This document shows, piece after piece, positions 19,026 to 26,505 of a DNA stretch of 64,000 bases; within the stretch, counting starts at the first letter, position 1, and each line of letters begins with the position of its first letter. Source of the DNA: CAVTYH01 sp963738835 (GTDB lineage: Bacteria; Planctomycetota; Planctomycetia; Pirellulales; JADZDJ01); NCBI GenBank assembly GCA_963738835.1, contig CAVTYH010000010.1:1-64000 (forward strand), written 5' to 3'. The position numbers and the translations under genes were made by a program. Under the pieces are notes generated by a model, which was given only the letters and a program-made list of their open reading frames with translations, did no database searches and was not told where the DNA came from.

Positions 19026-19244
19026 ATGGGAATCGCATGCGTAATCTCTGTTGTCTTCGCCGTACCGTCGCTTTTTCTTGGTGCAATGGCGATCCCTGCC
19101 TTAGCACTGACCGCTCGAGGTTACCTATTGGAATGGTTGCTTCGACATATCGCCAACCAGCGAGGAAGTCCTCAAGATACACAGTTGGATAAACAGAATT
19201 ACCGAGCAGACCCATTACCAACGATGTCCAGACGCATTTGTTAA
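19026..19244 (+). CDS. Possible small membrane protein
   Basis: A 72-residue frame with a strongly hydrophobic N-terminal half (ACVISVVFAVPSLFLGAMAI) and then a basic, unstructured tail. It fills the gap between csrA and the universal stress gene on the same strand. There is no clear ribosome-binding site and I recognise no family, so it may be spurious. Confidence 0.3.
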   Translation: MGIACVISVVFAVPSLFLGAMAIPALALTARGYLLEWLLRHIANQRGSPQDTQLDKQNYRADPLPTMSRRIC

Positions 19245-19283
19245 TCACGTACTTTCCCAAGGCATAAGCGCGGAGTAATCGCC

Positions 19284-19769
19284 ATGACAAAGAAAATCTT
19301 GTTTCCCACAGATTTCTCGCGACTGAGCGATGCAGCGTTGCCCCTGGCCGCTTCAGTCGCACGCGACCGACATGCAGAACTTATCATTCTGCATGTTCAG
19401 GAACCGCCGACGGCTTATGCCGCAGGCGAATTGTACTACGGCCCTATGGAGCCCGATACCGAAGCGCTGCGGCAGACTCTGGAAGGAGTCAAGCCCAATG
19501 ATCCCAGCGTGCTCTGCATCCATCATCTGGTGATGGGTGATCCGGCCAAGGAAATTGTGAAGGTCGCTGACGATGAGGAAGTTGAAATGATTGTGATGAG
19601 CACTCGCGGCCGTACGGGATTAGCTCATGTGCTGATGGGCAGCGTGGCAGAAAAAGTCGTCCGTCGCGCGAGTTGTCCCGTGTTGGTCTTTAAGTCAGCA
19701 CCTCAAAAGGAACAGCCAAAATCACCAGACTCAACTGCTGGCATATGCCATGCCGGTCGACCGTCTTGA
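19284..19769 (+). CDS. Universal stress protein (UspA family)
   Basis: Intact 161-residue protein with the Usp Rossmann-like start KKILFPTDFSRLSDAALPLA and a LIILHVQEP strand. It has the conserved VEMIVMSTRGRTGLAHVLMG stretch followed by SVAEKVVRRASCPVLVF, which forms the ATP-binding G-x2-G ... G-S element. Usp proteins are induced by starvation, hypoxia or redox stress and often bind ATP. The last 20 residues are an unusual tail. The gene lies 22 bp before the phosphate acyltransferase gene, so the two are probably one operon. Confidence 0.88.
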   Translation: MTKKILFPTDFSRLSDAALPLAASVARDRHAELIILHVQEPPTAYAAGELYYGPMEPDTEALRQTLEGVKPNDPSVLCIHHLVMGDPAKEIVKVADDEEVEMIVMSTRGRTGLAHVLMGSVAEKVVRRASCPVLVFKSAPQKEQPKSPDSTAGICHAGRPS

Positions 19770-19790
19770 ATCCAACGGTGACCAATCACC

Positions 19791-21191
19791 ATGGACATTA
19801 TTGAAAACAAGACCTTTGACGAGATTCGCGTTGGCGATACTGCCTCGTTGGTGCGCACCCTGATCAAGGATGACATTGAACTGTTTGCGGTGATGTCCGG
19901 CGATGTCAATCCGGCGCATCTCGACGAGGAATATGCCAGGAGTGATCAATTCCACCAGATTATTGCGCACGGAATGTGGGGTGGGTCGCTCTTCGCGACG
20001 CTGCTAGGCACCAAGCTGCCAGGCCCAGGCACCATTTACCTTGCTCAAACGCTCAAATTCATGCGCCAATTGTGCCCGGCGATACGGTGACGGTTTCTGT
20101 TGCCGTGGTCGCCAAGGATCAGGACAAACATCGTGTCAGTTTCGACTGCCAATGCAGAAATCAACGTGGCGAGGTTACTATTGCGGGTTCCGCACAGGTA
20201 ATAGCGCCGATTGAAAAAGTGAAACGTTCTCGAGTCGTTCTGCCTCATGTTCATCTGCATGACTCCGGAGCGCGTTTTCGCCAGTTGATTGAAATGACCC
20301 ACAGTTTAGAGCCGATTCGCACCGCCGTCGTGCATCCGGTCGACGGGAATTCGCTGCAAGGAGCTGTGAATGCGGCCCAGGCCAAACTGATCATCCCCAT
20401 CTTTGTTGGTCCAGAGGCGAAGATTCGCACCGCGGCCAGCGCTGCAAAGATCGAACTATCGCCCTATGATCTGATCTCGACGAAACACAGTCACGAGGCC
20501 GCCGAGCAATCCGTCGCCTTGGCCCGGGCGGGTAAGGTCGAGGCCTTGATGAAGGGGAGTCTGCACACCGACGAATTAATGCACGCAGCCGTTGCGAAAG
20601 AGACGGGCCTCTGCACCAAGCGGCGGATGAGTCACGTTTTCGTGATGGATGTGCCGGAATATCCCCGCCTCCTGTTGCTCACCGATGCCGCCATCAACAT
20701 TTATCCGTGCTTAGATGACAAGTGCGATATCATTCAGAATGCGATCGATTTGGCGCACATCTTGGGTATCGTCATTCCGAAGGTCGCAATTCTCTCGGCC
20801 ATTGAAACCGTTACCCCGAAATTGCGGTCAACTCTGGAGGCCGCCGCGCTGTGCAAGATGGCCGACCGTGGACAAATTACCGGAGGCCTCGTGGACGGCC
20901 CGTTGGCTTTCGATAATGCAGTTTCTGAGGAAGCCGCCAAGGTGAAAGGCATCGTTTCTCCGGTCGCTGGTCATGCTGATATCCTCGTCGTCCCGGACCT
21001 TGAATCTGGCAACATGTTGGCCAAACAACTGGAGTATCTGGCCAACGCGCAAACAGCAGGAATCGTACTTGGAGCCGCGCGTACCCATTGCACTGAGCAG
21101 CCGGGCAGACAATCCCCAAACGCGAATGGCGTCCTGTGCCATTGCCCTGTTGCTGGCACGCCTTCAAACTAAATTTGGATTAGGACCGTGA
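19791..21191 (+). CDS. Bifunctional MaoC enoyl-CoA hydratase / phosphate acyltransferase (two frameshifts)
   Basis: Residues 1-140 are a MaoC-like hot-dog domain (GDVNPAHLDEEYA, then AHGMWGGSLFATLLG). From about 165 a phosphate acetyl/butyryltransferase domain follows: LEPIRTAVVHPVDGNSLQGA, ALMKGSLHTDELM, and DGPLAFDNAVSEEAAKVKG. Such fusions are annotated as bifunctional enoyl-CoA hydratase/phosphate acetyltransferase and interconvert acyl-CoA and acyl-phosphate. Frame changes near 20065 and 21080 are needed. The second restores the normal ending RVPIALSSRADNPQTRMASC, stopping at 21191. A small GGTGA-CCAA-TCACC hairpin sits directly before the ATG. With NifJ it could form a pyruvate to acetyl-CoA to acetyl-phosphate route. 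Confidence 0.82.
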
Positions 21192-21512
21192 TTGACTGTA
21201 CAAGTTTTTCTTAAAAGTGGCTGCGATACTGTAAGGCGCAACACTTGAGCCAAGGCTTTGCCTTTTTGCAATTTGGGGCATCAAGACAGCGTGGCATGCT
21301 CTGACGAAGGAAGGGCGTGTGCGGTGATTTCGGCACGCCCGTCGCGGACTTCGAGTATGCTGTTGAGGGCAGTTGTAAACGGCGGCGCGGGGGAAGCGTT
21401 GCGGCGGTTGAAAATGGCGGGCGCATGGGCGCATCTGTGGGAGTCGGGAAGATAGGGGCGTCAGCCCCGATCTTGTCCAACTTCGCAGGAAGGCCCAGGA
21501 GTGCAATCCGAC
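21192..21512. other. Intergenic stretch before IS21 remnant
   Basis: No supported gene. A short inverted repeat (gataggggcgtcagccccgatc, around 21447) is visible. The region probably belongs to degraded mobile DNA. Confidence 0.4.
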
Positions 21513-21617
21513 ATGGAGCTATGGAAGGAAGTGCGCCATCGAGTGCTGACGAAGAAGCTCAGCCAGCGTGCTGCCTGTAAGGAGTACGGCCTTGGCTGGC
21601 ACACGCTCAGGAACTTG
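21513..21617 (+). pseudogene. istA: IS21-family transposase IstA, N-terminal remnant
   Basis: MELWKEVRHRVLTKKLSQRA and ACKEYGLGWHTLRNL match the start of planctomycete IS21 IstA proteins, a helix-turn-helix region. The match ends after about 35 residues, where the sequence turns into the 3' flank of the tyrosine integrase. No DDE domain or IstB partner remains, so this is a dead fragment, probably cut by later insertion or deletion. Confidence 0.65.
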
Positions 21618-21747
21618 AATTCAAGCCCCTCATCCAGCGCGGCGATGGGGCCGCGCATCCTCGACGGGGATGCGGCTAATTTCCAGCAGCCGGAAAAGAT
21701 TGTCGGCGTAGGGGAAAGCTGCCGATGCAGCCAGGGATTGCCTTCGA

Positions 21748-22829
21748 TCAATCGGATGCAAACTTGTCGCCGGAAGACTTCTCTTGTTTCCTACGGTCTT
21801 CCTCCAGGTGAATTCGAGCTTGAGCCACCCGAGCCACTGACTGCGTAAGATGGCTGTCTTTCTGATCGAGATGGCCGTCGCGCCGTTCAATCATCGTGAT
21901 GCTGCTGTGACCGAGCAGCGTTGCCATCGTCGCCGGATCAACGCCGCCCACTAAACCGTCAGTGGTGAACGTGTGTCGATACGCATAGGCACAGATCCCG
22001 GCCACCATCTCTCTGGGGACATCGAGCTTGATTAGTTTCTCGCGTACTCGACGCATCTGGCAGCGTACGGCATTGCCGGTCCACGGCTGACCGCGAGCGT
22101 TCAAAAATAAATGCGAACCCTCGGGCCGAACCGAAAGCAGGCAATCAAGTACGGTCGCAGCACAAGGCGACACGTGAATAACGTGGTGCTTTGCAGTAAC
22201 TTCGCCGGTTTTGTGTCGCCGCGGGTTCAGCGTTAATTTTTTACGTCTTTGGTTGTAGTCGTAAGTCAAAACCGTGCCAATTCACCAGGCCGCGAGCCAG
22301 TGTGCAGCATGACGATCAAGAACGGCCGGAATGCTCGATGGACCGTCTGTACTAACTGCTTTTGCAACGTCGGGTCGATGAGCTTGGTTCGCCGACCGCC
22401 TTTCGGCTTCGCGACCCTGGCAATTGGATTGCTCTTAACCAGCCCCATATCCATCGACCAGTTGATAACTCGCTTGGCATAAGCAACCGCAGCTCTCGCG
22501 GCGCCAGGGTCGTATTTGCACGCCTGAATCCAGTTTTCGATGTCGATGGGGATGAGCGAGTCAACGAGCCGATTGCCGAACATATTGGCGAATGGCTGGA
22601 CGTAGTTCTTTCGCCACTTGTACGTGGCGAGCGGCTGGTTGGCCCGCACCCAGCGCATGAATAGTTCGCACAGCGCGAACACGGTCGGGGATTCGCGGAC
22701 GTTTTCGATCGCGTGCATGCGATGCCACTTATCGAAAGCGGCCTTGCGATCGGGCCCAAGGTTTACTTTCTGTGTGCCTTGGTAAACTGCCCAGATGCCT
22801 CGCGATTGGATGAAAAACGGCTTGCACAT
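21748..22829 (-). pseudogene. Tyrosine-type site-specific integrase (frameshifted, catalytic Tyr replaced)
   Basis: The protein would be about 360 residues: an N-terminal SAM-like core-binding domain (TYKWRKNYVQPFANMFGNRL) and a catalytic domain with the first Arg in LHTGSRPGELAR and the box II AYRHTFTTDGL. One extra T in a tttt run near 22266 splits the frame just after GELAR. The expected I-E-R-x-Y-GHLD segment near the C-terminus reads MIERRDGHLDQ, so Asp stands where the nucleophilic Tyr should be. If the sequence is right, the enzyme is inactive. It lies beside an IS21 remnant, in a mobile-DNA patch. Confidence 0.75.
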
Positions 22830-22902
22830 GGTGATTCTCCAGATGTTTTTGGGAACATTTTGGGAACCAAGCCTTCCACGAATCGCCGTAAGTTCAGTCG
22901 GG

Positions 22903-22930
22903 GCAACCGGACACCAATTGAACTTTTTTT
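22903..22930 (+). repeat. Dispersed repeat 'NRTPIELF', copy 1
   Basis: The sequence gcaaccggacaccaat-t-gaactttt recurs inverted at 40336-40363 with only two mismatches in 28 bp. In translation both give NRTPIELF. It lies just upstream of the integrase gene. Confidence 0.6.
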
Positions 22931-23165
22931 GAAAGCTCTTAAGACATGGCCCAATAGCTTAATCCTCTCTGGTAAGCGAGTTATGGCGGAATCCGACACG
23001 GGGCCTGTCGGACAGCCAATGGGCGCCGTTAACCGTCCGTCGATGTGACCGAAGCGACTTCTCAACATGTGCGTTCGCACTTCAGGACGGATGCTCATTA
23101 TGGCCTCGCTTGAGAGGCAGCCGTGTCGCTACAAACGATTCGGGCCGTAAGCCGTAGTTGCGCGG

Positions 23166-23272
23166 TGCCGAACACAAGGCCAGCCTAGCGAGATTTCGCC
23201 GACATCGTGTCGGCGAGCGGGGGCTCATTGCCGCCCCCTGCACCCCGCTAGCCTTTCTCTGTGTTCCGTTTG
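23166..23272 (+). ncRNA. Candidate IS110 bridge-RNA region
   Basis: This segment lies 34-140 nt before the IS110 transposase start, where IS110-group elements encode their bridge RNA. It shows paired ends (aacaca / tgtgtt, and gcctagcg / cgctagcc with one mismatch) enclosing a perfect CGCCGAC-ATCGT-GTCGGCG hairpin and a GGGGGC ... GCCCCC hairpin. The AGCGGGG/CCCCGCT pairing competes with the last. Location and two-loop shape fit a bridge RNA. I cannot assign donor or target guides. Confidence 0.4.
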
Positions 23273-23305
23273 TCTGCTGAATCTTCTAGCACGAGGAGGA
23301 CGGCG

Positions 23306-24346
23306 ATGAGATTTTACGATGGGCAGCACGCGTTTTATTGCGGGGTCGATCTGCACACCAAGAGGATGTACTTGTGCATTCTCGATCACGAGGGGAACAA
23401 GCGGCTGCATCGCAACGTGTCAGCCAAGCCGCGCGAGTTTCTGAACGCCATCCAGGACTTTCGCGACGACCTGGTCGTTGGCGCCGAATGCATGTTTACC
23501 TGGTACTGGCTGGCCGACCTCTGCCTGGACGAGAAGATCAAGTTCTTACTCGGCCACGCCCTGTACATGAAGGCCATTCACGGAGGCAAGAAGAAGGACG
23601 ACAAGCTCGACAGTGAGAAGATTGCGCGACTGATGCGTGGCGGCACGTTTCCGCTGAGCTATGTCTACCCACGTGAGATGCGGGCCACCCGCGATCTGGT
23701 CCGGCGCAGGATGTTTCTCGTGCGCCGCCGCAGCGAGCTGTTGGCACACGTCCAGCTGGTCAACCAACAGTACAACCATGACCCGTTTGAGAAGATGCTG
23801 CAGTACGCCAGCAACCGAGACGTGCTCGATCGTTTTGCAGAGCACAGCGCACGGCTGAACGTGGAGGCCGACCTGCAAATGGTCGGCCACTACGACCAGC
23901 TCCTGAAGCAACTGGAGTCGAACCTACTGACGCAGGCCAGGCTGCACGATCCCCAAGCTTGCTGCTTGCTGAGAACGATTCCTGGCATCGGCAAGATCCT
24001 CTCCTTGGTGCTGCTGTACGAGATCCACACCATCGACCGTTTTCCCAGTGTCGGAGACTTCTTGTCGTATGCCAGGCTGGTCACCCCGAAGCAGACTAGC
24101 GACGGCAAAGTCACCGGGCATGGCGGCGGGAAGATCGGCAACGTGCACTTGAAGTGGGCTTTCTCGGAAGCGGTGCTCTGGATGCTTCGCTACAGCGAAG
24201 AGGCCAAGGTGTTTCTCAAGCGCAAGGAGAAGAAGCACGGCCAGGCGCGGGCCATGACGCTGCTGGCTCGCAAGATCGCCCGAGCCGTTTACCCGATGCT
24301 CAAGCGAAAGGAGCCCTTTGATGCGGTGAGGTTCTTCGCCTGTTAA
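23306..24346 (+). mobile_element. IS110-family transposase (intact)
   Basis: Intact 346-residue DEDD transposase. The start at 23306 has gaggagga upstream. The N-terminal RuvC-like domain shows FYCGVDLHTKRMYLCILDHE (first catalytic Asp) and VGAECMFTWYWLADLC (Glu), then KKKDDKLDSEKIARLMRGG (the Asp pair). The C-terminal Tnp_20 domain has RTIPGIGKILSLVLLYEI and the serine/glycine region GHGGGKIGNVHLKWAF. These elements insert without long terminal repeats, guided by a bridge RNA encoded in their non-coding end. This is the only transposase in the window that appears intact. Confidence 0.88.
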
Positions 24347-25207
24347 CGCGGGGCCGACGGTGGAGCCGCTAGGACGAACTCAAGTCATACAACGGGTAAA
24401 GCGTTCTTGAGCGACATTGGAAAACGCCACGCCCGGAACCTGCTAGGACGGATTGGACCGCCGCCGGCGACCGCACTTACTTAATGCCAATGCGAGATGA
24501 TGGCGGAATCGATAAGGCGTGATTGCCCCTGGCCCGAGCCCAAGACGAACTAAGACTCCCGCCTCAAGCGTGGGATGAACTTCTGGTATGAATGGACGGC
24601 GCTCAGGGAAACGATGTGCTTCTACGGCGTGGCACACGATAGAAGACGGCAACGTTACCGTTCGTGCCACCGTCTCGGCCAGCTTCGTGCCGGCCGGGGC
24701 CGACCGTCGGATAGGGGTTTGAGTGCGTCACGCCGGCGATCGGCTCGGCCTGACGTAACCGCAAGTGAGAAACGCACTCGCAGTCCAACAACCGCTTCGA
24801 TCCGAGTCACCTCGCCAACACCCGTTCGGACCAAGTATTGACTCGCCTAGGACCGATCAGCCGCGTTGGCTTGCGATCTCCCCAAGAGCGGGTCAAGAAA
24901 GCCAAAGAATAAACGGGACAAAATCCGTGTGCTCTCTTGACATCGGAGGCCATATAGGGGTTCGTCCTGGGCGCACAATATGAAACACAACGCTCAACGG
25001 GATTTCGTCCCAAAAAACGGTCATTTTCTTGGAGTCGCAGAAACCCGAGCAAGAAGACGAGTTGATGAAAATAATCACAGTACTTGCGTGGCTCGGTCGT
25101 TTTCAACACGCGCTCGCGGAGGGCACATAAACCTACGACTTCTGGCTGTCAAATTATTGGCGCCAAGCGCGGATTTTCTTGACGACGCAAAACGGGGACC
25201 TCGGTGC
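24347..25207. other. 860-bp stretch without a supported gene
   Basis: The proximal part (24347-24450, with two ctaggacg units at 24369 and 24445) probably belongs to the 3' end of the IS110 element. The rest has several 60-120-codon frames on both strands, but none has a family motif or good start context. Confidence 0.45.
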
Positions 25208-26149
25208 TCAAGCTGCGAAACTCGATCTTCTAGTTCGACGGCATCCAATTATGGCAACTGCAGGAACGGCCAGCCCAAGCAAGACCAGCGACGACGGTTC
25301 AGGCACGGCGTCCACGGAGCCGCCGCCGGTGCTGGCGACAAGATCGATTAAGTCCTGAATGTCGCGGTTCGTGACGGTGCCAGAATTGTCGAAATCGCCG
25401 ATCGCGGCCAATTGCGTTGGGTCCAACGAGTTGGTCGAGGCATAAGAATTCAAATCGGTCAGCGCAATGAGCATCGCAGGGATGTCGGCGGCGGTTACCT
25501 GGCCGTCGCGGTCCCAATCGCCCTGCTCGCCCGCCACTGTGACATCGAATCGGTACGTCGGGAATGTGTCAACCTCGGCAATCACCTGGCCGATCAGAAA
25601 CGTGTATGTGCCCGGACCAAGCGGCCTCGCGAAACCACTTGCCCCCACCGCCAGTCCCTCGCTATTCATTACCGGCAACAGGTCCAATCCCACGGTGCTG
25701 GTCGACGATCCGGGCGGATTCCCCACGCCCTCATTTCTGGCCGTCGTTCCAAAATGCGCAAGACCGGTGTAATTACTGCTCACATTCACCGACCCGGCGA
25801 ATGTGGCTCCTGGGTGAAAACCAATAAAATCTTGATTGTCTGAACCGGAGTAAACGGAATTCGTAAATCGCGTAAGCTCCATGCCCGCCGGAACGGTAAT
25901 CGCAACAGCGTCCAGACTGTCGGTTCCGGCTCCGCTTCCGACCGTACCCAAGATCGAATTCGTCCCCAGCGACAATGTGAAGGACGTGGGCGCAGTGGGA
26001 TCGTTCGACAGATCGCCGGTAACCGATTCGTCGTACGTTGCTCCTTTCGCTGGACTGGCGATCAAAGCCATGCCAGCCAGCAAAGCCATTGCCGCGCCGC
26101 AAAGGATTTCGGACCGAAACTCGTACCGGCTATTTCGCTCAAAGCCCAT
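25208..26149 (-). CDS. Exported PEP-CTERM protein with dockerin-like domain
   Basis: Signal peptide (ILCGAAMALLAGMALIASPA) followed by a beta-rich domain of about 180 residues. A type I dockerin-like pair of EF-hand loops comes next (GDWDRDGQVTAADIPAML and GDFDNSGTVTNRDIQDLI). It ends in a PEP-CTERM sorting tail: AVPEPSSLVLLGLAVPAVAI plus CRRTRR. Such proteins are exported and processed by exosortase. The ATG at 26149 is preferred, with 26161 as the alternative. The substrate-binding role of the N-terminal domain is unknown. Confidence 0.82.
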   Translation of the reverse strand: MGFERNSRYEFRSEILCGAAMALLAGMALIASPAKGATYDESVTGDLSNDPTAPTSFTLSLGTNSILGTVGSGAGTDSLDAVAITVPAGMELTRFTNSVYSGSDNQDFIGFHPGATFAGSVNVSSNYTGLAHFGTTARNEGVGNPPGSSTSTVGLDLLPVMNSEGLAVGASGFARPLGPGTYTFLIGQVIAEVDTFPTYRFDVTVAGEQGDWDRDGQVTAADIPAMLIALTDLNSYASTNSLDPTQLAAIGDFDNSGTVTNRDIQDLIDLVASTGGGSVDAVPEPSSLVLLGLAVPAVAIIGCRRTRRSSFAA

Positions 26150-26505
26150 ATGATCACACACTTATATATGTCGCCTTATGTAAAAGACATTCAATCGAGC
26201 GGTCCATCGCCTGGCTCACAACGCTGCCCGGTATTTCGCACATCTGTTCACCAGCTAGAACATCCATCCGGGGCCCTTGATTATAACCATTCCGCTACTA
26301 TTTCTACCCAGCAAACCGGGAACCTTCACATTAACATCTATCTAACGCGGCCCTGCCCGAGGGATTTGAATCAGCAATCGAACAAGGTAGCCAAAATGCG
26401 ATCGAACAAAGGTCGGAAGTTCACATTGAAAGCACGATATGCCTACCTCCCGCGGGCAGGCCCGCGGGAGGTAATGCGATCCGCGACTCTACGTCCTGCT
26501 TTCTG
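26150..26505. other. Intergenic region with 13-bp palindrome
   Basis: Promoter of the PEP-CTERM gene and 3' flank of the RTX gene. A perfect tacctcccgcggg / cccgcgggaggta stem with a 4-nt loop (26444-26473) lies 33 bp after the RTX stop, in terminator position but without a T-tract. Confidence 0.5.
26444..26473 (-). repeat. Perfect 13-bp palindrome after the RTX gene
   Basis: Arms 26444-26456 and 26461-26473, loop cagg. It could end transcription of the minus-strand RTX gene, or be a dispersed planctomycete palindrome. There is no U-run after it. Confidence 0.5.

Noticed and set aside
24575..24841. 88-residue frame after IS110
   Set aside because: Basic, low-complexity sequence with no start context. 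Part is likely IS flank.
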